Origin: Paenibacillus marchantiophytorum
Lineage (GTDB): Bacteria; Bacillota; Bacilli; Paenibacillales; NBRC-103111
DNA length: 64,000 bases
NCBI RefSeq assembly: GCF_014640555.1
Contig: NZ_BMHE01000002.1
Location: forward strand, 1-64,000
Reading direction: 5' to 3'
Shown here: piece after piece, positions 10,301 through 18,324 of the stretch
Numbering within the stretch: the first letter of the stretch is position 1
How the letters are laid out: each line of letters opens with the position of its first letter
Program-made: the position numbers and the translations under genes
Notes under the pieces: model-generated
What the model was told of the DNA's origin: nothing
What the model saw: the letters and a program-made list of their open reading frames with translations, nothing else
The model's database searches: none

Positions 10301-11073
10301 TACCAGTCTAGTTTAGGGACGTTGGCATAAAACCAGCGAGCCTTTTGACCGCCATCGTAAGCTTCATCCAAGAAGCCGGCATTTTGTTGAAGCGCTTTGT
10401 CAAAAGCAGGAGTCAATTTAGGATATTGGTTGAAAATATTGAAGTCCAAAATTTGTGAAATGTCCGTGTGAAATAAAATGAGTCCTTCGCGATTAACGAT
10501 CAGAATCTCACCTTTCTCCAGCGGGGGATGGAGATGTTCGAGAAACGTTTGTTTTGCATCCAGCGTGAAATCAACATAACCTGTGACTTGATTATTGTCA
10601 CTAAATACGGGGGTTATGATTGAAATGAGGTATTTCCCAAATAATTTGCCGAAATGAGGATCGGAGAGACAGGTTTTCCCTTGCAGGACATCTTGGAATC
10701 TTTGTTCATTCTGGATATTGAGCGATGCGCCTGTTGTGAGCGTTAATTGGCCGTTAAGATCTACGATCCCCATCGAATTGAAACGCTTCCCGCCTGTTGC
10801 TAGCTCTTCCCTTAAGTAGCTGAGTTGTTCGGCCTTGGTTCCGTGCTTCATGACACTTACACGACTAACAAGCTCAACTTCAGCAACTCGAATAGAAAGA
10901 AAATCGTACAAATTTTGCGCGGAATTGGTGACGGAGGAAATGGATTGTTCCTTCAATTGATCGATTAGTTTATTTCTGGAAAGTACATAATTCGTAATCC
11001 CTACGACAGCTATCGAGATGGAAGTGATCAGCACAAGAAGAGCGACAAGCTTGAAGCGCAAGGAAGATGACAT
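7315..11073 (-). CDS. hybrid sensor histidine kinase with two receivers and an HPt domain
   Basis: 1252 residues. In order: membrane segment 8-28, extracellular Cache sensor about 35-270, membrane segment about 275-300, HAMP about 300-355, two PAS domains (about 360-480 and 495-610), HisKA with phospho-accepting His635 in SHEIRTPLNG, HATPase with the N and G boxes, receiver 1 (Asp in LLILDME), receiver 2 (Asp in LILMDIHMPG) and a C-terminal HPt with His in LLHALRGSSSN. This is a complete internal phosphorelay. No separate output regulator lies next to it, so the final target is unknown. GGAGG precedes the ATG. A chemoreceptor gene diverges from it across 162 bases, so a shared sensory theme is possible. 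Confidence 0.95.
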   Translation of the reverse strand: MSSSLRFKLVALLVLITSISIAVVGITNYVLSRNKLIDQLKEQSISSVTNSAQNLYDFLSIRVAEVELVSRVSVMKHGTKAEQLSYLREELATGGKRFNSMGIVDLNGQLTLTTGASLNIQNEQRFQDVLQGKTCLSDPHFGKLFGKYLISIITPVFSDNNQVTGYVDFTLDAKQTFLEHLHPPLEKGEILIVNREGLILFHTDISQILDFNIFNQYPKLTPAFDKALQQNAGFLDEAYDGGQKARWFYANVPKLDWYLAYSMPVSAFEAPTSPLLWSTICLILLAVAIIFLFIYLTANTLIIKRIKEILHVTESVAAGNFYIKPLEIKSKDDLGALAHSVNGMIENLRELFEPFEAFIHHNNYAMIVTDPSFTINHINSRAVELLGYSFAEVHKQATPYLWLDQEQLTERAAKYSAELGEYVPADCTALVIRTLRQLKEDTEWIWHHKDGSRIYVQLSVSGITHPSGDLKGYVFIARDISDIKESNETKQRLLTIVESARDAIISFDMDGFIFYMNQAGRSSIGVAEGDTSEKHFNDLVEIMNDDINFEEGLETAIQEGFWEFEAEVLTRDHRQMFISIIIVPHCPTDKEAHYFSAITRDITDRIQAKDELIRAKQEADEANLAKGIFLARMSHEIRTPLNGIVGLSHLMERTAMSSLQKDYMSKITRSSLALSQIINDILDFSKLEVDKLAIEHHEFRLDETIDRVCETLSVLLGHKPVDFICDIHDQVPLGLIGDSLRLYQVLLNITSNAIKFTDQGTVSLQVRVEQLGEEEVHIRFTIMDTGIGMNDEQIAMLFQPFVQADEVASRKFGGTGLGLVISKNIIENMGGSIEVASHPLSGSEFRVSLPFAFCPEYMKTLQHFPLRTFIVEDHPELNRVLVHMLQTMCIEAAGIHTWKEARRAIEVIPIDLLILDMEAADMYGEEVWLDMLEASKHQRIKTIIYTTLPGRDALEMLPAQSMPTAILVKPISRSVLYQTLQALTNSPPSEELSSPPLIQEQSTEDLHAKSRILLVEDNEINQVVARTLLENMHCDVQVAPGGLEALQDLEITRYDLILMDIHMPGLDGIETTKLIRLQPQWSQIPIIAVTADSTTEQRLACLRAGMNEVISKPIIPDRLFTVVETFLQQSKQMAGLDLDMAEGLSRVGGKTDIYQGMLRKFLTQSTSVSEHLTQQIQNGDYEEAIGLLHALRGSSSNLSANRVFAAATLLEDRLKQVKEPDDIQTILIENQLQSLAFVLDVVTLKIQNLLVD

Positions 11074-11235
11074 GATTTACCTCCGGCAATTGTCCAAATG
11101 TTAGGAAAACTCATAATTTCTACATGAATATAAGGGAAGTGATCTAAAGAATGCCCCGTATACTAGTAAAAAACAGGATGGTTTGAGTATACAACATAGT
11201 TCGATCATTCATTCATCATTTGGGGGGATTTACGT

Positions 11236-12942
11236 ATGAGGCTTACTGTACGAACTAAAATGATTACGGTGTTCACGATCATCTTTCTTCTGATCGGAGG
11301 GTTAAGTTACACAGATATGAGTAGGATGGGTGCATTGAAAGACAGCAATAAGATGATTGCTAATGATTGGATGAAGGGTATTCAAATTATTGAGCTTATT
11401 CATTACAACTCTGAGCATTTATTGACCCTGTACTATCAAAAAAAATTAGAGCCGGATACGAAGAAGCACGAGCCTATCGATGCGGGCCTTGTTGCGACAA
11501 TGGGAGAAATCGACAATTTGTTAGTAAAGTATAAAGAAACCATTTCTGGTGACGAGGAAAATAGTGAATTCAAACAACTCAATCAGGAATGGGAAGATTT
11601 TAAATCGTCATTTTTGAAAAACAAACAGCTTTCCACGGACCCGACTAAAGCCAAAGAAGCAACGGAAAGTCTGCAAGTCATGTCAACGGCGTTCGGGAAA
11701 GCGCAAAAAACAATGGCTGATCTTGTGAAGTATAATCAAGAAGGCGGGCTGTTGGCAGAAGAACATGGTAATGATTTGTACAACCAGAGTGTCAAAATTT
11801 CGCTTACGGTGTTATGTATCATCGTGCTCTTCATGTTGGTTGCTTGCTATGTGCTGGTTCGCAATATCTCTACGCCGGTGCGCAAAGCTTCGCAAGCATT
11901 GAACCGGATTGCGAGCGGTGACCTGACAATTGAGCCTATTATGATCAAAAATAAAGACGAGATTGGTGATCTGGTCCATTCTGTTAATCAGATGGTGGAA
12001 CATTTGCGCCACTCTGTTACACAAATGCTGCATGCTTCGAATAGTGTCGCTGCCTCCTCCCAGCAGTTGTTTGCCAGTTCAGAGCAGAATGCGTCGGCTT
12101 CCAATCATGTGGCGCAGTCTGTTCAGGATTTCGCAACAGGTGCTGATGCACAGGCGCAGAGTTCGATGGAGTGCGGCAGAGCCATGGAGGAAATGTCCGT
12201 AGGCATTCAGCGGATTGCAGAGACGACCTCTGATGTATCAGATTTATCGCTCTCAGCTACGCAGCTTGCGGAGCAAGGAACGCATTCCATGGAGCGTGTT
12301 GTAAGTAAAATGCAGTCAGTTAGCGGATCTGTGGATGCAGCGAATAAAGTGATTCAGGAGCTTGAAAAGCATTCGCAGAGCATTGGACAAATCTCTACCT
12401 TAATTGGGAACATTGCTTCGCAAACGAATCTTCTTGCCTTGAACGCAGCGATCGAAGCAGCACGTGCTGGCGAGAGCGGCAAAGGCTTCGCTGTTGTAGC
12501 CGGAGAAGTTCGGAAGTTGGCTTCCCAAACCGATGATTCGGTACGGGATATCACCACTCTGATCACCAGCATTCAAAGAGATTCCGTGCGTGCTGCCCAA
12601 GTGATGAACACTGGGCTTTCCGAAGTGCAAGAAGGCTTGAAAGAAGTAGGAATCGCGGAACAGGCCTTTGGTCAGATCGTTAGCGCTTCGCAAGAAGTGG
12701 CCAGCAAGATTCAAGAAACCGCCGCTGCCGCACAGCAGATGGCAGCGAGCTCTGAGCAAGTTGCCGCTACAGTAGCTAGCGTAGGTTCGGTGGCACAGCA
12801 AACCTCAGGTACAGCGCAGTCTGTCGCCGCTGCAACGGAAGAGCAATTGGCCTCAACAGAGGAAATTGCGTCATCCGCCAAAAGTTTGGCTTCCATTGCG
12901 ACGGATCTGCATCAAGTTGTCAGTTCGTTCCGCATTTCATAA
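11236..12942 (+). CDS. methyl-accepting chemotaxis protein
   Basis: 568 residues. Membrane segments at about 10-28 and 190-212 flank a helical extracellular region that looks like a four-helix-bundle ligand domain. A HAMP domain (about 212-265) and a long signalling coiled coil follow. The receptor tip is unmistakable: '[16 protein letters not shown]' and '[15 protein letters not shown]'. It should relay a small-molecule signal to CheA/CheW. GGGGGG precedes the ATG by about seven bases. It is divergent from the hybrid kinase. No clear sigma-D promoter was found in the 162-base gap. The ligand is unknown. Confidence 0.95.
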   Translation: MRLTVRTKMITVFTIIFLLIGGLSYTDMSRMGALKDSNKMIANDWMKGIQIIELIHYNSEHLLTLYYQKKLEPDTKKHEPIDAGLVATMGEIDNLLVKYKETISGDEENSEFKQLNQEWEDFKSSFLKNKQLSTDPTKAKEATESLQVMSTAFGKAQKTMADLVKYNQEGGLLAEEHGNDLYNQSVKISLTVLCIIVLFMLVACYVLVRNISTPVRKASQALNRIASGDLTIEPIMIKNKDEIGDLVHSVNQMVEHLRHSVTQMLHASNSVAASSQQLFASSEQNASASNHVAQSVQDFATGADAQAQSSMECGRAMEEMSVGIQRIAETTSDVSDLSLSATQLAEQGTHSMERVVSKMQSVSGSVDAANKVIQELEKHSQSIGQISTLIGNIASQTNLLALNAAIEAARAGESGKGFAVVAGEVRKLASQTDDSVRDITTLITSIQRDSVRAAQVMNTGLSEVQEGLKEVGIAEQAFGQIVSASQEVASKIQETAAAAQQMAASSEQVAATVASVGSVAQQTSGTAQSVAAATEEQLASTEEIASSAKSLASIATDLHQVVSSFRIS

Positions 12943-13041
12943 AAATATCTCAATCCCAAAAGTTGTAAACGAATATCTAATGAAATGCCTCTAACTGCCT
13001 ATAAAAAAAGGCGGATAAGGGGCTTTTCTCTTTCACTATTT

Positions 13042-13055
13042 TGAAAGCGTTTGCA
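13042..13055 (+). promoter_or_regulatory. cre site (CcpA operator) in the promoter of the SPW-repeat gene
   Basis: TGAAAGCGTTTGCA fits the catabolite-response-element consensus TGWAARCGNTWNCA. It sits directly before a possible -10 (TATACT, 13056-13061) and just after a weak -35, 43 bases upstream of the start at 13098. Binding there would block initiation, so repression by glucose is predicted. Confidence 0.65.
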
Positions 13056-13097
13056 TATACTATATCATCTCGTAACCGTACTTACAGGAGGTGTAAG

Positions 13098-13424
13098 ATG
13101 AATACGTATATGAAAAACTTATTATGCGCCTGCATTGGCATTTGGTTTCTAGTTAGTCCTTGGGTATTCGGTTTTCAAACCCAGCCGAACGCAATCTTTA
13201 CCTGTGCACTGCTAGGGAGTTTGCAATTCGTCGCTGCCCTGCTCGCTTTGGGGAAATCCGGGAAAAAGGTTTGGCAAAATTGGCTTTGTCTGGTTATCGG
13301 TGCTTTATTTATTGTTGTTCCTAATGTGTTTCATTTGGATCTGCTGGCCTTTACTTCCTTTGTCGTGCTTGGTTTTATGACGATTTTGGCCAATTACTCC
13401 AATCTGTTTCCGGAATACCAATAA
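13098..13424 (+). CDS. small SPW-repeat membrane protein
   Basis: 108 residues with four hydrophobic segments arranged as two pairs. The first pair contains 'WFLVSPWVFGF' and the second the related 'ALFIVVPNVFHL', the hallmark of the SPW-repeat family. Members are small inner-membrane proteins of unknown function. ATG at 13098 has CAGGAGGTG seven bases before it; an in-frame upstream start at 13041 would overlap the promoter and cre site and is rejected. It appears to be a single-gene unit. Confidence 0.8.
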   Translation: MNTYMKNLLCACIGIWFLVSPWVFGFQTQPNAIFTCALLGSLQFVAALLALGKSGKKVWQNWLCLVIGALFIVVPNVFHLDLLAFTSFVVLGFMTILANYSNLFPEYQ

Positions 13425-13596
13425 GATGGTACAGGCCGATGTGTGATTGACATTAGGTTGGTTTATACTGGGGATGTAAATAGAGAGAATAGACGGCTTG
13501 CGAATCCTGAATTGTATCGTTTGCAAGTCATCTTTTGGGGATGAATGGACAAGCCTGGGGAACTTCATGGGAATGGATGTGGAAAGGATGAATGGC

Positions 13597-15039
13597 ATGA
13601 CGGACAACTTAACGCTGCACACGGATAAATATCAAATCAATATGATGTATGCTCACTTTGTGCAAGGCACAGATAAGGAGAAAGCGGTTTTCGAGGTGTA
13701 TTTTCGCAAGCTTCCCTTTGATGGGGGTTACGCGGTCTGCGCTGGCTTGGATCGCGTCATACAATACATACAGAATCTTCATTTCGGTGAAGAGGAAATC
13801 GCTTATTTGCGGACACAGGAGGAGAATTATCGAGAAGATTTCTTAACAACTCTCCGCGAGTTTCGCTTTCGCGGGGATCTGCAAGCGATACCCGAGGGTA
13901 CGCTAGTGTTTCCGAACGTGCCGCTCGTTCGCGTTGTGGGCACGATCTTCGAAGCGCAGCTTGTGGAGACGGCGATTCTCAACTTCGTGAACTACCAGAC
14001 TTTGATCGCGACGAAAGCCTCGCGGATCAAGCAGGTTGCGCCGCACGAGGTACTGCTCGAGTTCGGCACACGGCGCGCCCAGGAGGCGGATGCCGCGATC
14101 TGGGGCGCAAGGGCTGCTTATGTCGCGGGTTTCCACGCGACATCGAATCTGCGTGCCGGGATGCTGTTCGGCATCCCGACAAGAGGCACCCACGCCCATG
14201 CGTGGGTGCAGGCGCATGACACGGAAGAGGAAGCCTTCCGTGCGTACGCAGAAGCGCTGCCGGAGCAGGTGACGCTTCTTGTGGACACCTACGACACGCT
14301 GCGCAGCGGCGTGCCGAATGCCATCAAGACGGCGCGGCTGCTCGCAAGCCGCGGCAAGCGCATGAACGCCATTCGCCTCGACAGCGGCGATTTGGCGTAT
14401 TTATCGCAGCAGGCCAGGCGCATGCTGGATGAAGCGGGCTTTCCCGAGGTGAAGATTGTCGCATCCAATGATTTGGATGAGAACATCATCGAGGGGTTGA
14501 AAGCCCAAGGGGCCAAGATCGACGTCTGGGGCGTCGGGACCCAGCTCATTACCGCCGCCGACCAACCGGCGCTAGGCGGGGTCTATAAGCTTGTGGCGCG
14601 GGAGAACAACGGTGAGTTCATCCCGGTCATCAAGATTTCGGGCAATCCCGAGAAGGTGTCGAATCCGGGCTTCAAGGCAGCTTATCGCATTATCAGTAAG
14701 AAAACTGGCAAAGCGGAAGCGGATTATTTGGCTCTTCAGCAAGAGGAGGATATTCAGCGCGGTGAACGAATCAAGCTGTTTGACCCCGTCCATCCGTATA
14801 TTTTCAAATTTATCGAAAACTATGAAGCGGTCCCTCTGCTTGCTACTATTTTCACGGCAGGCGAGCTAGTTTATGAACGACCTTCCTTGGATGAGATTCG
14901 TGCCTATCACGCTGAGCAAATACGAATATTCTGGCCGCAATATCTCCGCAAGCTGAATCCGGAAGGCTATCGCGTGAACTTGAGCGCAGCATTGTGGAAG
15001 CTCAAAATGGATTTGATCCACGCACATACGATTATGTAA
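13597..15039 (+). CDS. pncB: nicotinate phosphoribosyltransferase
   Basis: 480 residues. It converts nicotinate, PRPP and ATP to nicotinate mononucleotide, the entry step of NAD salvage. Family marks visible: 'HTDKYQINMMYAH' at the start, 'GTRRAQEADAA' mid-protein, 'RLDSGDLAYLS', and 'GVGTQLITAADQPALGG' near the substrate loop. ATG at 13597 is preferred because GGAAAGG (13581-13587) lies nine bases before it. The roughly 120-base leader holds a possible stem (CTTGCGAA 13497 with TTTGCAAG 13520). The stretch 13880-14650 looks clearly richer in G+C than either end of the gene. Confidence 0.93.
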   Translation: MTDNLTLHTDKYQINMMYAHFVQGTDKEKAVFEVYFRKLPFDGGYAVCAGLDRVIQYIQNLHFGEEEIAYLRTQEENYREDFLTTLREFRFRGDLQAIPEGTLVFPNVPLVRVVGTIFEAQLVETAILNFVNYQTLIATKASRIKQVAPHEVLLEFGTRRAQEADAAIWGARAAYVAGFHATSNLRAGMLFGIPTRGTHAHAWVQAHDTEEEAFRAYAEALPEQVTLLVDTYDTLRSGVPNAIKTARLLASRGKRMNAIRLDSGDLAYLSQQARRMLDEAGFPEVKIVASNDLDENIIEGLKAQGAKIDVWGVGTQLITAADQPALGGVYKLVARENNGEFIPVIKISGNPEKVSNPGFKAAYRIISKKTGKAEADYLALQQEEDIQRGERIKLFDPVHPYIFKFIENYEAVPLLATIFTAGELVYERPSLDEIRAYHAEQIRIFWPQYLRKLNPEGYRVNLSAALWKLKMDLIHAHTIM

Positions 15040-15125
15040 ACAGAGCCAAAAATGGTAAACTAGTAGGAAGCGCACTCTTCCTAGAGCCGTCCTATTCTTA
15101 TACTCATATTGGAGGTAATTTGTTT

Positions 15126-15965
15126 ATGACATCTCATGCAAATCAAGCATTGACGGAAGGCGTCATCCTCAATAATGGCGTACATATGCCTTGGCTCGGC
15201 CTTGGGGTTTACAAAACCCAGGAAGGTCAGGAAGTCATTCAATCTGTGAAAACTGCCCTTGAACTGGGGTATCGCAGCATTGATACAGCGGCCATTTATC
15301 GCAATGAAGAAGGTGTTGGACAAGGGTTGCGAGAAAGCGTCGTGCCGCGTGACGATATTTTCGTAACGACGAAGGTGTGGAATGCAGACCAAGGTTATGA
15401 ATCAACGCTGCAAGCGTTCGATGCCAGCCGGCTGCGGCTTGGTTTGGAAACGATTGATCTGTACTTGGTGCACTGGGCGGTTACCGCCACTTATCGGGAG
15501 ACTTGGAAAGCCCTCGTTCATTTGCAAAAGGAAGGTTTCGTGCGCGCAATTGGCGTAAGCAACTTCCAAATTCATCATCTGCAGCAAATTATTGAAGATA
15601 CAGGGGTCATCCCTGCTGTGAATCAAGTGGAATATCATCCACAGCTAGCGCAAAAAGAACTGCTTGCTTATACGCGTGAGCATGGCATTCGGCTGGAAGC
15701 TTGGAGTCCGCTGATGCAGGGCAAACTTGATGTGCCAGTGCTGCATCAGCTGGCGGACAAATACGGCAAATCGCCTGCACAAATAGTGCTGCGGTGGGAT
15801 ATCCAACATGGTGTCGTCACCATTCCGAAATCAGTTACGGAGCACCGCATTCGCGAGAACGCCGCTATTTTTGACTTCGAGCTAAGTGCTGAGGACGTAG
15901 CTCTTATTGATTCGCTTAATGAGAACAAACGAATTGGCCCTGATCCCGATCACGTAACCTTCTAA
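15126..15965 (+). CDS. aldo/keto reductase (glyoxal/methylglyoxal reductase type)
   Basis: 279 residues. NADPH-dependent reductase of the YvgN/YtbE group, which detoxify short aldehydes such as methylglyoxal. The catalytic tetrad is readable: Asp in 'SIDTAAIYRNEEGVG' with Tyr five residues later, Lys in VTTKVW and His in LYLVHWAV. The NADP-binding end 'VVTIPKSVTEHRIREN' is also typical. ATG at 15126 follows GGAGGT by about ten bases. It starts 86 bases after pncB and may be read from the same transcript; no terminator was seen in the gap. Confidence 0.93.
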   Translation: MTSHANQALTEGVILNNGVHMPWLGLGVYKTQEGQEVIQSVKTALELGYRSIDTAAIYRNEEGVGQGLRESVVPRDDIFVTTKVWNADQGYESTLQAFDASRLRLGLETIDLYLVHWAVTATYRETWKALVHLQKEGFVRAIGVSNFQIHHLQQIIEDTGVIPAVNQVEYHPQLAQKELLAYTREHGIRLEAWSPLMQGKLDVPVLHQLADKYGKSPAQIVLRWDIQHGVVTIPKSVTEHRIRENAAIFDFELSAEDVALIDSLNENKRIGPDPDHVTF

Positions 15966-15989
15966 GTGAACCCATATTCTCGAACGTAC

Positions 15990-16017
15990 AGAACCTAGCC
16001 GCAGGCTAGGTTCTTTT
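15990..16017 (+). terminator. terminator after pncB-aldo/keto reductase
   Basis: AGAACCTAGC pairs with GCTAGGTTCT around a short loop, followed by TTCTTTT. The T tail is also the first unit of the 11-base tandem repeat beside it. Confidence 0.85.
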
Positions 16018-16064
16018 GGAATACTTTTAGAATACTTTTGGAATACTTTTGGAATACTTTTGGA
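16010..16064. repeat. 11-base tandem repeat, five units
   Basis: Units of ATACTTTTGGA begin at 16021, 16032, 16043 and 16054; the 16021 unit has one change. A diverged first unit at 16010-16020 forms the tail of the terminator. The array looks like slippage growth of the terminator tail. Confidence 0.9.
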
Positions 16065-16355
16065 ATAATAAAAAGTATAAGTTTTGGGTGGATTTAAGGG
16101 GTTCCCCCTTTCGTGATACTAGCAAAATGTGTCATGATCGCAAGTTTGAGGGAACTACAGTCCGCTATAATGCTGAAAACCGCCATATTCCACGCCAAAA
16201 GGAACTACGATCCGCTATGTCATCATTTCCCGGTTGGAATCAGCAGGTTCCGCTGAAATAGCGGATCTCAGTTCCCTTTCATGCTACGTTTACCCCAGTT
16301 CCCGCCATTTAGCGGATCATAGTTCCTTTTCACACGACGCTCTCTGTCATTGCAA
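16063..16355. repeat. dispersed intergenic repeat, family A, copy 1 (intact)
   Basis: About 290 bases. The core (16114-16355) contains GGAACTACAGTCCGCTAT at 16151 and GGAACTACGATCCGCTAT at 16201, then the inverted forms near 16257-16275 and 16308-16326, so the element can fold on itself. A second copy sits at 26251-26490, and its left 50 bases lie separately at 25627-25677. No protein is encoded. It occupies most of the gap before the convergent gene at 16366. Confidence 0.85.
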
Positions 16356-16365
16356 GCCGCTTTTA

Positions 16366-17160
16366 TCATTTCAACAAAGCAATCATCTGGAACACTTCGC
16401 GATAATCGCCCGGAAGCGTATAATCGGCGACTCTGAGCTGCGAAGAGCCATCCCCATCGAGGAAAAGCCCGTCGACTAACTGTCCGTTCCCTACCTGCTC
16501 CAGCACCGCTGTGCGGAATTGCTCACCAGTACAAGGTGTCGGTGAAACGATCAGATAGACGTTATTGTTGTAATCATAGACGATGCCTGAACGCATTCGC
16601 TTCTCATCGATGACCGGCATCTCTTCGGATACGGCTTGAGCGGCCCAGCCTTCCGGATTTCGAAGTCCCATGCTGACCCCGCCCTGGGCCCAATAATGAT
16701 TACGGTCCATGACCTTCAGATCCTTCGCATTTTCAACGACTTGAATGGTAAAGGTTTGCGCCTTCTCATCCCAGACGAGCGTCCCGCGTTTGCGGTCGAT
16801 ATTAAACCAACCAGAGCCGTAGTCCTCGGGTTGTCCTTTGACAGGAAGATCATTAATGACAGCGATACTCAGGAGATAGCCTTCCCAGAAAAAGCCGCCA
16901 TTGATCCCGTTAATCTTGGTATCGACGACATTCGAAGTAATCGCTTTAAGTCCGATGTTCTCGGGCGGCGTGCGAATGCTATGGATCTTCACACCATTGC
17001 TGGCTTGGCTGATGCTATACGCAGAGTATGGCGGATTCGGGGTTGTTTTCACCCAGAGATGGATGCCTATTATAAGGGTCCATATGAAACTAGCAATCAT
17101 AATAAGGAGGTAAATCAGTAAGTAAGCTGCGGGTCTTTTGGCAAGATGAGTTAATGGCAT
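16366..17160 (-). CDS. phosphodiester glycosidase-domain membrane-anchored protein
   Basis: 264 residues. One N-terminal membrane segment (about 12-37) anchors an extracytoplasmic domain that resembles the NAGPA-type phosphodiester glycosidase fold. Visible marks are 'INGGFFWEG' near residue 86, 'WAQGGVSMGL' mid-domain and 'GLFLDGDGSSQL' near the C-terminus. Relatives cleave sugar-phosphodiester bonds in exopolysaccharide or wall turnover; the substrate here is unknown. AGGAG precedes the ATG. It stands alone, convergent with the aldo/keto reductase. Confidence 0.8.
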   Translation of the reverse strand: MPLTHLAKRPAAYLLIYLLIMIASFIWTLIIGIHLWVKTTPNPPYSAYSISQASNGVKIHSIRTPPENIGLKAITSNVVDTKINGINGGFFWEGYLLSIAVINDLPVKGQPEDYGSGWFNIDRKRGTLVWDEKAQTFTIQVVENAKDLKVMDRNHYWAQGGVSMGLRNPEGWAAQAVSEEMPVIDEKRMRSGIVYDYNNNVYLIVSPTPCTGEQFRTAVLEQVGNGQLVDGLFLDGDGSSQLRVADYTLPGDYREVFQMIALLK

Positions 17161-17238
17161 GAGGGCAACTCCTAATCTCTTGAATCAGCTTATTTCTATT
17201 AGTCTATGAATCTTAATATAGAATATTCTATAATAACC

Positions 17239-17285
17239 AAAAAAACCCTTCCAGCAAGTGAAATATCACTTAGCGGGAGGGTTTT
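17239..17285 (-). terminator. terminator of the small gene at 17308
   Basis: Read on the minus strand, an interrupted stem built from AACCCTCCCGCTAAGTGA and its complement is followed by seven T. It lies 23 bases beyond the stop codon of the 70-residue gene. Confidence 0.85.
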
Positions 17286-17307
17286 ATGCGTATGTAGGAA
17301 TCGTGTC

Positions 17308-17520
17308 TTAAAAAATCGGGATTCTGGCTTTGTTGCCATCTTTCGCATATAAAATCGCTTCCGAGCTAAACAAATCAACACGTTCTACGGAATGAACCAA
17401 GTTCATCGTTGTGAATTTGTTATAACGAAGAGCGTTGATCAGAGAGGGAATTAATTTGTGGTCCGTTCCAATGAAATTAACAGAAATCGGCTTTTTGTTG
17501 AATAAAATATTCATTCTCAC
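17308..17520 (-). CDS. small hypothetical protein (70 residues)
   Basis: Not recognised as a named family. Evidence that it is real: GAAGGAGA lies about eleven bases before the GTG at 17520 (or 17 before ATG at 17514), the frame is closed by a strong terminator just downstream, and composition is that of a compact soluble protein ('MNILFNKKPISVNF' start). There is no membrane segment and no cysteine motif. It is divergent from the broken gene at 17779. The 258 bases between them hold a possible plus-strand extended -10 at 17714. Confidence 0.6.
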   Translation of the reverse strand: MRMNILFNKKPISVNFIGTDHKLIPSLINALRYNKFTTMNLVHSVERVDLFSSEAILYAKDGNKARIPIF

Positions 17521-17713
17521 TTACAACTCATCTCCTTCAAGAAAATTAATTCAAATGAATTAGATATTAAGAATAGCATCTCCTTTATCTGATGTCCGTC
17601 GATTGGCGTTGTCGGAATCACACTACTTTTGTCGTGGGCGCGAGAGGTAATAGCCGTGTTGGCAGGTAGTCAGCTTACCATTATGTTAATGTATTTTTAT
17701 GTATTCTGACATA

Positions 17714-17722
17714 TGCTAGAAT
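17714..17722 (+). promoter_or_regulatory. possible extended -10 promoter
   Basis: TGCTAGAAT is an extended -10 element 57 bases before the ATG at 17779; there is no good -35. It would drive the frameshifted gene that follows. Confidence 0.35.
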
Positions 17723-17778
17723 AATGTAAATTGGTGTCGAATTTATAAATTTTTGGGCCTATACTTGAGGTGGCTCGA

Positions 17779-18203
17779 ATGAAGCTTTTTAGCTCATCAT
17801 CATGGTTTGATCGTTGCCTTCAAAAAAGCGATAAGCAGCTTGAAAGGGATGATTCGGGTCGTTCATCAATCCTCCCCATATTTACACGTAAAGAGCATGA
17901 TTGACTCTCGGGATATCGCCAAAATCCGATATTGGAATCAGCAGAAGGTATTGAAAGAACTTGAGATTTCGGCATGTTTCGAGAAGCTGGAAAGGGAAAT
18001 CCGTCACTCAAAGAGATCGTGATTATTATCATGCGCTAAGTAAAAGCTGGCAAGCGTTTAGCGTGGTCAGAGATCAGAATGCCAGATGGATGCTGGAAGC
18101 TCAATATGATAAAGCAAAGAATGGCTTGGTTAATCAAGGGAGAGAACGCTTTAAGCATGCGATGGATGTCGTGAATGAATGGAAGGAGCATGAAAAGGAG
18201 TGA
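17779..18203 (+). pseudogene. frameshifted small gene of unknown function
   Basis: GAGGTGG precedes an ATG at 17779 whose frame stops at 17904 ('MKLFSSSSWFDRCLQ'). Protein-like sequence continues in the next frame ('IAKIRYWNQQKVLKELEI', about 17905-18005) and then in the third frame ('RDRDYYHALSKSWQAF' to the stop at 18203). The pieces follow each other without much overlap and all have charged, helical composition, which suggests one gene of about 140 residues with two frameshifts. A terminator follows directly. The family was not recognised. Two short independent genes are the alternative reading. Confidence 0.45.
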
Positions 18204-18230
18204 TGCGATACGTTCGCAGCTCCTTTTTTT
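18194..18230 (+). terminator. terminator after the frameshifted gene
   Basis: AAAGGAG and TGCGA pair with TCGCA and CTCCTTT, followed by a T run. The left arm overlaps the stop codon at 18201-18203. Confidence 0.85.
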
Positions 18231-18324
18231 AATTGTAGCGATCTTACCATCTGCTTGCCACATTCGCCTTGTATAGTGAAGTTGTAAGCAAGACCACTAC
18301 CAATAACGAAGAGGAGCAAACCAA

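Noticed and set aside
12400..12801. 133-residue minus-strand frame
   Set aside because: Antisense to the highly conserved signalling tip of the chemoreceptor.
16010..16064. short regular repeats suggestive of CRISPR
   Set aside because: Units are 11 bases in direct tandem with no spacers, and no cas genes are in the window. The 12-base array at 45774 is rejected for the same reason.
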